Part shown: positions 39,590 to 48,840 of the stretch, one piece after another
Position numbering within the stretch: position 1 is the first letter of the stretch
How the letters are laid out: every line of letters starts with the position of its first letter
Assembly: GCA_020073565.1 (NCBI GenBank)
Contig: JAIQEY010000007.1
Coordinates: 1-64,000, forward strand
Direction of reading: 5' to 3'
Length of the DNA stretch: 64,000 nt
Source: Terriglobia bacterium
GTDB lineage: Bacteria; Acidobacteriota; Terriglobia; Terriglobales; Acidobacteriaceae
The notes under the pieces: generated by a model
What the model was told of the DNA's origin: nothing
What the model saw: the letters and a program-made list of their open reading frames with translations, nothing else
The model's database searches: none
Program-made: the position numbers and the translations under genes

Positions 39590-40981
39590 ATGGCTACCAA
39601 CACCCAAATCCCCGTGGCAGACAGGCGAGCGCCGGTCATCGAACCGGGGCACACCTTCACCACCATCGGCGAGAAGGTCAGCAACATCGTGCTGAAGCGC
39701 CCCATCTCCCTGGGATGGGTGCTCGGCTTCCTGGTCATGTTCTCGCTGATGAATATGCTGCTGTTTGCCCTCGGGTATCTGTTTCTGAAAGGCACTGGGA
39801 TCTGGGGCATCAACATTCCGGTCGGCTGGGGCTTCGCCATCATCAACTTCGTGTGGTGGATCGGAATCGGCCACGCGGGCACGCTGATCTCCGCCATTCT
39901 GTGTCTGCTGCGCCAGAGCTGGCGTAATTCGATCAACCGCTTTGCCGAAGCGATGACGCTGTTCGCGGTCGCTTGTGCCGGCGTCTTTCCGCTGGTCCAC
40001 ACTGGACGTCCGTGGCTGGCCTACTGGATGTTCCCTTACCCCAACACGATGAACTACTGGCCGAACTTCCGCAGCCCGCTCATCTGGGACGTGTTTGCGG
40101 TTTCGACCTACTTCACCATTTCGCTCGTGTTCTGGTTCACGGGATTGATTCCAGACTTCGCCACCATGCGCGACCGTGCGGAGCATCCTGTGACCCGCGG
40201 CGTATACGGCATCCTAGCCATGGGATGGCGCGGTTCGGCCCGCCACTGGCATCGCTACGAAACGGCGTATCTGCTGCTTGCGGGCCTCGCGACGCCGCTG
40301 GTGCTCTCGGTGCACACGGTCGTCAGCTTCGATTTCGCCATCAGCATAGTTCCCGGCTGGCACACCACTATCTTCCCGCCCTACTTCGTTGCCGGCGCAA
40401 TCTACTCCGGATTTGCCATGGTGCTATGTCTGGCAATTCCCATTCGCGCCATCTATGGCCTGGAAGATTTCATCACCATGCGCCACCTGGAGAATTCGGG
40501 CAAAGTAATGCTGGCCACCGGATTGATCGTGGCTTACGGCTACGGTATCGAAGCCTTCATGGGCTGGTACAGCGGCAACCAATTTGATTCGATGCTGCTG
40601 TGGAATCGCCTGCATGGGCCGTATTCCTTCTGGTATCTGTCGTTGCTGGCCACGAACATCGTGATTCCGCAGTTGCTCTGGATGAAGAAATTCCGCACCA
40701 GCACGTTCTGGCTGTGGGTGATTTCGCTAATCGTCCTCATCGGCATGTGGCTGGAACGGTTCATCATCATTGTGGTCAGCCTGCACCGTGACTTCCTGAA
40801 TTCTTCCTGGGGCATGTACTACCCGACCAAGTGGGACTGGATGACCTACGTCGGCACCATCGGCATGTTCCTGACGGCGATGTGGCTGTTCGTGCGCATC
40901 CTGCCCATGGTCTCCATCTCCGAGTTGCGCACGCTGTTGCCGGAAGCCCACGTGCACGAAGCGGAGGAGGTTAAGCAATGA
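39590..40981 (+). CDS. actC: Alternative complex III quinol-binding membrane subunit
   Basis: A 463-residue NrfD/PsrC-like protein with about ten transmembrane helices that binds and oxidises menaquinol or ubiquinol at the periplasmic side. Family landmarks include INFVWWIGIGHAGTLISA near residue 90, HTGRPWLAYWMFPYPN near 135 and GWHTTIFPPYFVAGAIYSG near 255. The ATG at 39590 has AGGTAAGG directly before it; the open frame upstream overlaps the end of actB and is not used. Its stop codon overlaps the actD start (ATGA). Confidence 0.94.
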   Translation: MATNTQIPVADRRAPVIEPGHTFTTIGEKVSNIVLKRPISLGWVLGFLVMFSLMNMLLFALGYLFLKGTGIWGINIPVGWGFAIINFVWWIGIGHAGTLISAILCLLRQSWRNSINRFAEAMTLFAVACAGVFPLVHTGRPWLAYWMFPYPNTMNYWPNFRSPLIWDVFAVSTYFTISLVFWFTGLIPDFATMRDRAEHPVTRGVYGILAMGWRGSARHWHRYETAYLLLAGLATPLVLSVHTVVSFDFAISIVPGWHTTIFPPYFVAGAIYSGFAMVLCLAIPIRAIYGLEDFITMRHLENSGKVMLATGLIVAYGYGIEAFMGWYSGNQFDSMLLWNRLHGPYSFWYLSLLATNIVIPQLLWMKKFRTSTFWLWVISLIVLIGMWLERFIIIVVSLHRDFLNSSWGMYYPTKWDWMTYVGTIGMFLTAMWLFVRILPMVSISELRTLLPEAHVHEAEEVKQ

Positions 40982-41514
40982 GCGAATCTTCCGTCTACGG
41001 CTTGATGGCCGAATTCGACTCGGCGCAAGAATTGGTTGCAGCCGCGCATCGCACGCATCATGCGGGCTACCACCAGATCGATGCCTTCAGCCCGTTTCCG
41101 ATCGAGGGCCTGGCCGAAGCCATCGGCTTCCACAAGAATCGGGTGCCTTTTGTAGTGCTGGTTGGCGGAATCATCGGCGGGTTGTCAGGATATCTGCTGC
41201 AGTACTACGTGGCCGCGATCACCTATCCGACAAATATCGGCGGACGCCCGTATCACTCGTGGCCGTCGTTCATCGTGGTCACGTTTGAGATGACGATTCT
41301 TTTCGCCGGGCTCTCGGCTGTCTTCGGCATGCTCGCCTTGAACGGTTTGCCCATGCCGTACCATCCGGTTTTCAATGTGGCCGAGTTCAGGAAGGCTTCG
41401 GAGAACGGGTTCTTCCTGGTCGTCTTCTCGACCGATCCCAAGTATGACGACGCCCGCACCCGTGAATTCCTCAAAGGACTTGCCCCACGCATGATTTCGG
41501 AGGTGCCAAGCTAG
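40978..41514 (+). CDS. actD: Alternative complex III subunit D (DUF3341)
   Basis: A 178-residue small subunit with two transmembrane helices (about residues 58-82 and 98-122) between a cytoplasmic N-terminal segment starting YGLMAEFDSAQELVAAAH and a C-terminal domain. This matches the DUF3341 family found only in alternative complex III operons. Its specific role is structural as far as known. It overlaps actC by four bases and is followed one base later by actE, so translation is coupled. Confidence 0.92.
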   Translation: MSESSVYGLMAEFDSAQELVAAAHRTHHAGYHQIDAFSPFPIEGLAEAIGFHKNRVPFVVLVGGIIGGLSGYLLQYYVAAITYPTNIGGRPYHSWPSFIVVTFEMTILFAGLSAVFGMLALNGLPMPYHPVFNVAEFRKASENGFFLVVFSTDPKYDDARTREFLKGLAPRMISEVPS

Positions 41515-41515
41515 C

Positions 41516-42175
41516 ATGAGCAGCCTTCGAAAATTCATGCCCGCGATTCTGTTATTGGTTGGCGTGACCGCTGGATGCCGCATTGACATGCACATGCAGC
41601 CGTATTACCGCACCATGTCGAAGAGCGACTTCTTCGTTGACAATCGCTCCGCCCGCTTGCCGGTGGAAGGCACCGTAGCCCGCGGTGATCTGCACGAAGA
41701 CACTTACTTCTACACTGGAAAAATCGGCAATGCCCCCGGCGATTCCATGCCGTTCCCGGCGACCAACGAAGTTCTCGCCCGCGGACGCGAGCGCTTCAAC
41801 ATCAATTGCACGCCCTGTCACGGACGCGTCGGCGATGGCAGCGGCTTCATCCCGTCCCGTGGATTCCGACGCCCGCCGTCGTACCACATCGAACGCCTGC
41901 GAAAAGTTCCCATCGGCTACTTCTTCGACGTCATGACGAACGGATTCGGTGTGATGCCTGAATATGGCACGCAGGTTTCGGCGCGCGACCGCTGGTGCAT
42001 CGCAGCCTACATCCGCGCGCTGCAGTTGAGCCAGAATGCGGGTTCGGGCGACATTCCTTCGGGACAGAAAGTTCCATCACCAGCGCCTGAGTTCCGCGAC
42101 ATCGGCAACGGCGCGACGCTGCCAGTGAAGCCGCCCATCGTCGAAGCGCCCGACAGCAAAGAGGAGCCCAAATGA
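41516..42175 (+). CDS. actE: Alternative complex III monohaem cytochrome c lipoprotein
   Basis: A 219-residue lipoprotein: the signal peptide ends in the lipobox VTAGC near residue 21, so the protein is anchored by lipid in the periplasm. One haem site, CTPCHG, lies near residue 99, and Met ligand candidates lie in the following GVMPEYG stretch. It matches ActE, the electron exit of the complex towards the caa3 oxidase. The C-terminal 30 residues are Pro-rich. It overlaps actF by four bases. Confidence 0.92.
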   Translation: MSSLRKFMPAILLLVGVTAGCRIDMHMQPYYRTMSKSDFFVDNRSARLPVEGTVARGDLHEDTYFYTGKIGNAPGDSMPFPATNEVLARGRERFNINCTPCHGRVGDGSGFIPSRGFRRPPSYHIERLRKVPIGYFFDVMTNGFGVMPEYGTQVSARDRWCIAAYIRALQLSQNAGSGDIPSGQKVPSPAPEFRDIGNGATLPVKPPIVEAPDSKEEPK

Positions 42176-43380
42176 CCACGGCGACCATGAACAAGTCAGA
42201 CCTAATGGCGCCGCCGGTCGCGCAGACCATCCAGCAGCGCTCCCTGATCATCGGCGTGGTCGCCGCCGCGCTTTCGGCCATGGGCGCATTCGCCGCACCC
42301 GACAGCTTTTACTCCGCCTACCTCACAGGCTTCATGTTTTGGCTCGGCCTATCACTCGGCTGCATGGCGATCCTGATGCTCTATCACCTGGTCGGAGGAG
42401 GCTGGGGAACGGTGATTCGCCGCATCATGGAAGCGGGCATGATGACGCTCCCGTTGATGTTCGTGCTCTTCATCCCGATTCTGCTGAACCTGCCCAAACT
42501 GTACTTCTGGGCGCGACCGGAGGTATTGGCCGACCCCAAGACCGATCCGAAGATCGTGGACATCGCGCACGTCTACCTGAACTTCAACGGCATCCTGCTG
42601 CGCTACGTCGTGTACTTCGCAATCTGGTTCGGAATGGCTTTCCTGCTGAACCGCTGGTCGACCGAGCAGGATACTCCGGAAGGAGGCGCGAAGAGCACGC
42701 TGCGCTTCCGCGCCGTGAGTTCGATCGGGCTCGTGATCTACTCGCTCACGATTTCCTTTGCCGTTATCGACTGGGTCATGTCGCTGCAGGCGCGCTGGAT
42801 CTCAACCATCTACGGTCTGCTTTTCATCGCTGGAGAGGCGCTCTCGGCGTTCTGCTTCGCGGTCGTGATCGAGCACATCCTGAGCAAGCGCAAGCCGACG
42901 TCGGACTATCTCACTTCTACCGAAGTCCACGATCATGGCAAGTTCATGCTCACCTTCGTGATGGTGTGGGCGTACTTCAATTTCTCGCAGTGGCTCATCA
43001 TCTGGGCGGGCAACCTGCCGGAAGAAATCCCGTGGTTTGTGCGCCGATTGAGTGGCGGATGGGGCGGCGTGGGGCTCTTCCTGGTGATCTTCCATTTCTC
43101 GGTGCCGTTTGCGATGTTGCTCTCGCGCAGTTTCAAGAAGAATGTCGGCAAGCTAGTCTGGCTGGCCTCGTGGCTCATGATCATGCGCATCGTCGATATC
43201 TGGTGGCACATCGAACCGGTATCGCATCCAACGATTCACCTGAGCTGGCTGCATTTCACGATCCTCGCCGGCATGGGCGGCCTGTGGATGTCGTACTTCT
43301 TTCACAACCTGAGATCGCGTCCGCTGCTGGCCGTGTACGCGCCGCAGACTGTGAGATTCCTGGAGCCGTCGCATGAGTGA
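42172..43380 (+). CDS. actF: Alternative complex III second NrfD-like membrane subunit
   Basis: A 402-residue polytopic protein with about ten transmembrane helices, shorter than ActC and lacking the quinol-site landmarks seen there. It matches ActF, the second NrfD-like subunit thought to be involved in structure or proton movement. Recognisable segments are YHLVGGGWGTVIRRIMEAG near residue 64 and WLMIMRIVDIWWHIEP near 326. It overlaps actE (4 bases) and the next gene (8 bases). Confidence 0.93.
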   Translation: MTTATMNKSDLMAPPVAQTIQQRSLIIGVVAAALSAMGAFAAPDSFYSAYLTGFMFWLGLSLGCMAILMLYHLVGGGWGTVIRRIMEAGMMTLPLMFVLFIPILLNLPKLYFWARPEVLADPKTDPKIVDIAHVYLNFNGILLRYVVYFAIWFGMAFLLNRWSTEQDTPEGGAKSTLRFRAVSSIGLVIYSLTISFAVIDWVMSLQARWISTIYGLLFIAGEALSAFCFAVVIEHILSKRKPTSDYLTSTEVHDHGKFMLTFVMVWAYFNFSQWLIIWAGNLPEEIPWFVRRLSGGWGGVGLFLVIFHFSVPFAMLLSRSFKKNVGKLVWLASWLMIMRIVDIWWHIEPVSHPTIHLSWLHFTILAGMGGLWMSYFFHNLRSRPLLAVYAPQTVRFLEPSHE

Positions 43381-43897
43381 GGAAATGACGAACCACGGCC
43401 AGTCCGGCCACGGAACCGAGTTCGAGCGTGAGGACCTCAGTTCGCGCGGCGTCTTCGTGTTCATGATCGGCCTCGCGATCGTCGGCTTGGTCATTTATTT
43501 CATCATCGTCGGGATGTACTCGTTTCTCGATCGCTACGAGCGCTCGCAGATGACCACCGCCAGCCCGCTCTCTACGTCGACGGAAGTCACCTCGCGCCAC
43601 ATCGATTACGCCCCCGGTCAAGGGGATTACGTTGATAAGAAGTTCAAGGACAATGGCGCCCCCATGCTCGAACACGATGAGCGCGGCCAGTTCTCGGATT
43701 ACCTGATGAATCAGGAGAAGCACCTCAACAGCTACGGCTGGGTGGATGAGAACGCCGGCGTCGCCTACATCCCCATCGAGCGCGCGATGGAATTGACCGT
43801 CGAGCGCGGATTGCCGGTGCTCCCGCAAGGGGGAGCGACGGAAGCCGCCAATGCTGAGACGAAGGCGCCCGCGACGAAAGCGCCCGCGAAGCAGTAA
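43373..43897 (+). CDS. Single-helix membrane protein of the act-cta operon, role unknown
   Basis: A 174-residue protein with one transmembrane helix (residues about 27-50, VFVFMIGLAIVGLVIYFIIV) and a periplasmic domain. The domain carries a motif, YGWVDENAGVAYIPIERAME near residues 121-140, that I have seen described in proteins encoded beside acidobacterial oxidase genes. The C-terminus is a low-complexity Ala/Thr/Lys/Pro tail. It overlaps actF by 8 bases, and a repeat-rich gap separates it from sco. It may be an assembly factor or accessory subunit linking the two complexes; this is inference. Confidence 0.7.
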   Translation: MSEEMTNHGQSGHGTEFEREDLSSRGVFVFMIGLAIVGLVIYFIIVGMYSFLDRYERSQMTTASPLSTSTEVTSRHIDYAPGQGDYVDKKFKDNGAPMLEHDERGQFSDYLMNQEKHLNSYGWVDENAGVAYIPIERAMELTVERGLPVLPQGGATEAANAETKAPATKAPAKQ

Positions 43898-43908
43898 GCA
43901 CCGCAGCC

Positions 43909-44010
43909 GCGAAGGTTCAAGCCCCGGAGGGGCGACAGAGAATAGCCCGGCGCTTCAGCGCCGGGAAATGCAAGGGATGAAGGTTCAAGTCCCGTAGGGA
44001 CGGCTGAAAC
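43909..44010 (+). repeat. Compound hairpin repeat inside the act-cta operon
   Basis: Two related hairpins, GCCCCGGAGGGGC and GTCCCGTAGGGAC, each preceded by GGTTCAAG, flank a perfect 8-bp hairpin CCCGGCGCTTCAGCGCCGGG at 43946-43965. The arms differ between copies but still pair. No T-run follows, so a strong terminator is unlikely. The element interrupts the otherwise tight operon between the 174-residue protein gene and sco. Confidence 0.75.
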
Positions 44011-44041
44011 CATCCCAAAGAAGTCGAAGAAGGAAAACGCT

Positions 44042-44908
44042 GTGAGCCGTAGCATTACAAATTCGATCATCGCCATCTTACTCATGGCCGCCCCGCTCTT
44101 TGCCCAGGGCGCACGCGGCCCCATGAGCGGGGGAATCCTGTCGCCCCCGGCCAATGTGCGGCCGCCCGGCCTTCAATTCGTCGGCATCGAGCAGCACCTG
44201 AACGCAGAAGTTCCCGGCGATCTGACATTCCGCGACGAACTGGGCAACCCGGTCAAGCTCGGCGACTACTTCGGCCACGGTCGACCCGTGATTCTGAACC
44301 TGGGTTATTACCAGTGCCCCATGTTGTGCAGCGAACTGCTGCAGGGCCTGGTCGGGTCGATGAAGGCCTTGACGTTCGATCTCGGCAGGGACTTCGACAT
44401 TGTCACTCTGAGCTTCGATCCGCGCGAAACCACCGACATGGCCGCCGCGAAGAAGCGTGACATTATGAAGCGCTACGGCCGTCCCAATACTGGCCAAGGC
44501 TGGCACTTTCTGACCGGTCAGGCCGATCAGATCAATGCTCTGACAAGCGCCGTTGGCTTCCAATATCAATTCGATTCGAAGACAGAGCAATATGCGCATG
44601 CGACCGCGATCGTCATTTTCACGCCCGACCGCCACATCGCCGAGTACTTTTACGGAGTCGAGTTCTCTCCCAAGGATCTGCGCTTGGGGCTCGTACAGGC
44701 GGGGCAGGGCAAGATTGGCAACCTCACCGACGCGGTATTGCTTTACTGCTATCACTACGACCCCAGGACTGGGAAATACGGCGCCATCGTCAGCAATGTG
44801 TTAAAGCTGGGCGGGCTGGCGACCTTGCTGATCCTGGGCGCGTTCATGTTTGTGATGTTCCGCGCTGACCGGCGCGCGGGCTTAAAGGAATTGGGGCGAG
44901 TCACGTAA
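44042..44908 (+). CDS. Sco1/SenC copper chaperone
   Basis: A 288-residue periplasmic protein with a signal peptide (residues 1-22, ending LFAQG) and a thioredoxin-like fold. The copper-binding CPMLC is near residues 90-94, and the distal His is expected in the YAHATAIVIFTPDRHIAEYF segment near 190. Sco proteins deliver copper to the CuA centre of oxidase subunit II, which is encoded directly downstream. A hydrophobic C-terminal helix near residue 260-278 probably anchors it. The start is a GTG with AAGGAA seven bases before it. Confidence 0.92.
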   Translation: MSRSITNSIIAILLMAAPLFAQGARGPMSGGILSPPANVRPPGLQFVGIEQHLNAEVPGDLTFRDELGNPVKLGDYFGHGRPVILNLGYYQCPMLCSELLQGLVGSMKALTFDLGRDFDIVTLSFDPRETTDMAAAKKRDIMKRYGRPNTGQGWHFLTGQADQINALTSAVGFQYQFDSKTEQYAHATAIVIFTPDRHIAEYFYGVEFSPKDLRLGLVQAGQGKIGNLTDAVLLYCYHYDPRTGKYGAIVSNVLKLGGLATLLILGAFMFVMFRADRRAGLKELGRVT

Positions 44909-44910
44909 CT

Positions 44911-45903
44911 ATGTCGAAATATTTTCCCTTGTGGCCCGATCAGGCCTCGACGATGGCTGGACAGGTGGATGCGCTCTATATCTATCTCCTCCTGGTTTCA
45001 GGCGTGATGACCGGTCTGATTTACATCGCCGTCATGGTGCTGGCGATCAAGTATCGCCACAAGCCTGGCCAGGATGCCCATCAGATCGAAGGCTCCACCA
45101 TCCTCGAAATTACCTGGTCCATCATTCCATTCGGCGTGATGCTGACCTTCTTCATCTGGGGCGCGGTCCTCTACTTCAAAGAGCGCACGCCGCCTGCTGA
45201 CTCGACCGAAGTTTATGTTGTCGCCAAGCAGTGGATGTGGAAGGTCGAGCACATGGAAGGACAGCGCGAGATCAACGAGCTCCACGTCCCCACCGGCCAG
45301 GACATCAAGCTGATCTTGACGTCGCAGGACGTCATCCACAGCTTCTTCATTCCCGCGTTTCGCATCAAGCAGGACGTGCTTCCTGGCCGCTACACGACCG
45401 CCTGGTTCAAAGCGACCAAGCCCGGCCGCTATCACCTGTTCTGCGCCGAATACTGCGGAACGAACCACTCCGGCATGGGCGGCGACATCGTGGTGATGGA
45501 GCCGCAGGAGTATGCAGTATGGATGGCCGGTGGTCCGAGCGCGCCGCTCCAGGAAACCGGCAAGCAGTTATTCGCCTCGCTCGGGTGCTCCACCTGCCAT
45601 CGTTTCGACGTGCAGGGCCGCGGTCCGAATCTGCAAAACGTCTACAACAAGCCGGTTCTGCTGGAAGACGGCCGCACCGTTCTCGCGGATGAAAACTATG
45701 TGCGCGAGTCGATCCTGAACCCGACCGCAAAAATCGTGAGCGGCTTTAAACCTGTGATGCCGACGTTTCAGGGCATCATTAGCGACGAACAGTTGAACGC
45801 GCTGGTGGCATACGTCAAGTCGTTGAACCAGCCGCCCACGGGAACGGCGGGGCTGCAGCCCGCCGCTGCCCCCGCACAACCCCAGAATACGCAGGTGCAA
45901 TAG
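44911..45903 (+). CDS. ctaC: Cytochrome c oxidase subunit II with fused cytochrome c (caa3)
   Basis: A 330-residue oxidase subunit that accepts electrons in the periplasm. Two transmembrane helices form the N-terminal hairpin (residues about 15-95). The cupredoxin domain has QWMWKVEH and the CuA loop [12 protein letters not shown] near residues 178-189. A C-terminal cytochrome c domain follows with CSTCH near 227, making this a caa3-type oxidase. The tail is Pro/Ala-rich. The start codon is two bases from the sco stop. Confidence 0.96.
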   Translation: MSKYFPLWPDQASTMAGQVDALYIYLLLVSGVMTGLIYIAVMVLAIKYRHKPGQDAHQIEGSTILEITWSIIPFGVMLTFFIWGAVLYFKERTPPADSTEVYVVAKQWMWKVEHMEGQREINELHVPTGQDIKLILTSQDVIHSFFIPAFRIKQDVLPGRYTTAWFKATKPGRYHLFCAEYCGTNHSGMGGDIVVMEPQEYAVWMAGGPSAPLQETGKQLFASLGCSTCHRFDVQGRGPNLQNVYNKPVLLEDGRTVLADENYVRESILNPTAKIVSGFKPVMPTFQGIISDEQLNALVAYVKSLNQPPTGTAGLQPAAAPAQPQNTQVQ

Positions 45904-45905
45904 TT

Positions 45906-47549
45906 ATGGCGAGCGCAGCAATCCCGGCGAATCAGACTTCGAAGACGAACTATCTCACCAACGGGTACGGCCTCAAGTCCTGGCTGCTGACCACCGATCA
46001 CAAGCGCATCGCGGTCCTTTACCTGATTTCGGTGACGGCCTTTTTTTTCCTCGGTGGCTTCTTCGCCATGCTCGTCAGGCTGGAACTGCTCACACCGCAA
46101 GGTGACCTGATGCAGGCCGACACCTATAACAAGGCGTTCACCATGCACGGCATGATCATGGTTTTCTTCTTCTTGATCCCGGTCGTGCCCGCTGTGCTTG
46201 GCAACTTCCTGGTTCCGATTATGATCGGCGCCAAGGACCTCGCCTTCCCGCGCATCAACCTGTTGAGCTGGTATCTGTACATCATCGCCGGCACGCTCTT
46301 TCTGCACTGCATGCTGATGGGCGGCGTCGATACCGGCTGGACCTTCTACACTCCATACAGCACCGTCGGCAGCAACACCAATGTCATTGAGGCCGGACTC
46401 GCGGTCTTCATCGCAGGATTCTCATCCATCTTCACCGGGTTGAATTTCATCGTCACCATCCACCGCATGCGCGCTCCCGGCCTGACTTGGGACCGGCTGC
46501 CGCTGTTCATCTGGGCCAACTACGCGACCAGCCTGATCATGATCCTGGGTACGCCCGTGGTCGCAATCACCATCGTTCTGGTCGCGGTCGAGCGGCTCTT
46601 CCATCTCGGCATCTTCGATCCGAAGCTGGGTGGAGACCCGCTGCTCTTCCAGCACCTGTTCTGGTTCTACTCGCATCCCGCGGTCTACATCATGATCCTG
46701 CCTTCGATGGGCGTAGTCAGCGAACTCATTACCTGCTTCTCGCGCAAGCGCATTTTCGGATATAAGTTCATTGCCCTGTCGAGCGTCGCTATTGCCGTTC
46801 TCGGATTCCTGGTGTGGGCGCACCATATGTTCGTTGCCGGCATCTCGCTCTATGCCGCGATGATCTTTTCGTTCCTGACCTTCTTTATCGGCGTGCCCTC
46901 GGCCATCAAGGTATTCAACTGGACCGCCACCCTCTACCGCGGCTCGATCTCATATGCCACGCCGATGCTCTACGCCTTCGGCTTCATCGGACTCTTCACC
47001 ATCGGCGGCTTGACGGGACTTTTCCTTGCTACGCTCGGCATCGACGTGCACGTCACCGACACGTATTTCGTAGTCGCCCACTTCCACTACGTCATGGTAG
47101 GTGGCGTCTTGATGGGGTATCTGGGTGGCATGCATTTCTGGTGGCCAAAGATTTCCGGGCGCATGTATCCCGAAGGCTGGGCGAAACTCTCGGCCCTGCT
47201 GGTGTTCGTCGGCTTCAACCTGACGTTCTTCCCGCAGTTCATCCTCGGATACGTCGGCATGCCGCGCCGCTACTGGCAGTATCCGCCAGAGTTCCAGGTG
47301 CTGAACGTCCTTTCGACTGCGGGTTCCAGCGTGCTAGCCGTGGGCTACCTCCTGCCGATGATTTATTTCTTGTGGTCGCTGCGCTATGGCCCGATCGCGG
47401 AAGCTAATCCGTGGGGCGCCGCCGGCCTCGAGTGGCAGACCACGTCGCCGCCGCCCACATTCAACTTCGACGAAACGCCCGTTGTGACCTGGGAAGCTTA
47501 CAACTACGACGAGATTCCACCGAAGGAGCTGGAGGTTCCCGTTGGCTGA
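45906..47549 (+). CDS. ctaD: Cytochrome c oxidase subunit I, A2-type
   Basis: The catalytic haem a/haem a3-CuB subunit of the proton-pumping oxidase, 547 residues with twelve transmembrane helices. The helix VI motif reads [12 protein letters not shown] (near residue 255): the His and Tyr of the CuB cross-link are present, but the Glu of A1 enzymes is replaced by the Tyr-Ser pair, as in A2-type oxidases of Thermus and Rhodothermus. The [11 protein letters not shown] haem ligand pair is near residue 390. It overlaps ctaE by 8 bases. Confidence 0.97.
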   Translation: MASAAIPANQTSKTNYLTNGYGLKSWLLTTDHKRIAVLYLISVTAFFFLGGFFAMLVRLELLTPQGDLMQADTYNKAFTMHGMIMVFFFLIPVVPAVLGNFLVPIMIGAKDLAFPRINLLSWYLYIIAGTLFLHCMLMGGVDTGWTFYTPYSTVGSNTNVIEAGLAVFIAGFSSIFTGLNFIVTIHRMRAPGLTWDRLPLFIWANYATSLIMILGTPVVAITIVLVAVERLFHLGIFDPKLGGDPLLFQHLFWFYSHPAVYIMILPSMGVVSELITCFSRKRIFGYKFIALSSVAIAVLGFLVWAHHMFVAGISLYAAMIFSFLTFFIGVPSAIKVFNWTATLYRGSISYATPMLYAFGFIGLFTIGGLTGLFLATLGIDVHVTDTYFVVAHFHYVMVGGVLMGYLGGMHFWWPKISGRMYPEGWAKLSALLVFVGFNLTFFPQFILGYVGMPRRYWQYPPEFQVLNVLSTAGSSVLAVGYLLPMIYFLWSLRYGPIAEANPWGAAGLEWQTTSPPPTFNFDETPVVTWEAYNYDEIPPKELEVPVG

Positions 47550-48255
47550 CAGTCAAGCGACCGCGACCACAGTCGAACACGAAGCCCATAACCCGGCGCT
47601 GCTGCACCACTTCGCCGACGCCCAGCAGCAGAAGAACGCCGCCTCGCTCGGCATGTGGCTGTTCCTGGTCACCGAAATCATGTTTTTCGGCGGCATGTTC
47701 TGCGCCTACCTGGTGTACCGCTTGGCGCACTACAACGCTTTTGCCGCCGGAAGCCAGCAATTAAGCATCAAGTTGGGTGCGTTCAACACGGCGGTCCTGC
47801 TGGTGAGTTCGCTGACGGTTGTCCTCGCGGTCAAAGCTGCGGAAGCCGGGAACCGCAAGCAACTCGTGACCTACCTCGTGCTCACTGTTGTCCTGGGATT
47901 GACCTTTCTGGTTGTAAAAGGGTTCGAGTACGCCGAAAAGTTCGAACGTCACCATGTCCCTGGGCCCACTTTTTCGTTCACCGACACCTTTGACGACGGT
48001 AGCCAGAAGATTCCGGTGAACCCCAACGAGGCGCAACTTTACTTCTCGCTCTATTTCGCCATGACCGGAATGCACGCCCTGCACATGATCATCGGCTGCG
48101 GCCTGTTCACGGTGCTGACGGTGTTCGCGTGGAAAGGACATTACTCCCCCGGCTATTTCACGCCCATAGAAAACGCCGGGCTCTACTGGCACCTGGTTGA
48201 TATTATTTGGATTTATCTGTTCCCATTGCTGTATTTGATCAGCCGCCATAGCTGA
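47542..48255 (+). CDS. ctaE: Cytochrome c oxidase subunit III
   Basis: A 237-residue membrane subunit with about five to six helices that stabilises subunit I. Landmarks are [20 protein letters not shown] near residue 35 and the C-terminal [18 protein letters not shown]. An insert, [20 protein letters not shown] near residues 134-153, lies between helices. The start is a TTG inside the end of ctaD. The following 69 bases to ctaF contain a degenerate AACTGAGAA-type repeat. Confidence 0.95.
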   Translation: MADSQATATTVEHEAHNPALLHHFADAQQQKNAASLGMWLFLVTEIMFFGGMFCAYLVYRLAHYNAFAAGSQQLSIKLGAFNTAVLLVSSLTVVLAVKAAEAGNRKQLVTYLVLTVVLGLTFLVVKGFEYAEKFERHHVPGPTFSFTDTFDDGSQKIPVNPNEAQLYFSLYFAMTGMHALHMIIGCGLFTVLTVFAWKGHYSPGYFTPIENAGLYWHLVDIIWIYLFPLLYLISRHS

Positions 48256-48324
48256 CGGCAGAGATCGGAAATGAACATTGAAGTTTGATTACTGAGATCT
48301 GAGAACCGGGAACTGAGAACTAAT

Positions 48325-48615
48325 ATGTCAGAGCACGCAACATCATCCCGCGGATTCTACGTCGGCATCGGCATGTCGCTGCTGGCGCTCACGGCCATCA
48401 CCGTTTTTGCTGCGTTTGTGAACCTCGGTCCCTTCAACCCGGTGATCGCGCTCCTGATCGCCACCATCAAAGCGACACTAGTCGTGCTTTTCTTTATGCA
48501 CGTAAAAGGAGCCAGTGAGAAACTGACCGCCGCCGTTGTAGTGTCCGGCTTCTTCTTCCTCGCGATCCTGCTATCCCTAGCCCTAGCCGACTACCTAACC
48601 CGAGCCTGGCGCTAA
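48325..48615 (+). CDS. ctaF: Cytochrome c oxidase subunit IV
   Basis: A 96-residue protein with three hydrophobic segments, including the conserved ALLIATIKATLVVLFFMHVK near residue 45. This matches the prokaryotic small subunit IV of caa3/bo3-type oxidases. It is the last gene of the act-cta operon; the next gene starts more than 200 bases later, past repeat-like sequence. Confidence 0.9.
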   Translation: MSEHATSSRGFYVGIGMSLLALTAITVFAAFVNLGPFNPVIALLIATIKATLVVLFFMHVKGASEKLTAAVVVSGFFFLAILLSLALADYLTRAWR

Positions 48616-48840
48616 ACATTCTGAATACCCTTCTACGAATGTCATCCTGAGCGGAGTCGAAGGACCCCTACTCCCTCCCCGGCGTCAACCTTCAACCTCC
48701 AATTATGCGATAGGGATGCTTCGGCTGCGGTGGAGCTTCGCGTTCGCGAAGCTCCATCCTCGCTCAGCATGACTGGGGACAGAAATATGTCGGGCCCCTT
48801 GCGTCAAGTCCGCTCATCCTCCAAGATGTTCTGTACCCTT

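Noticed and set aside
43914..43998. GGTTCAAG words resembling the tRNA T-loop
   Set aside because: They belong to a repeated hairpin with no acceptor, D or anticodon arms around them.
48730..48840. Extended N-terminus of the YdiJ-type dehydrogenase
   Set aside because: The in-frame sequence before 48841 is intergenic repeat-like (CTCAGCATGAC words) and not like the protein family.
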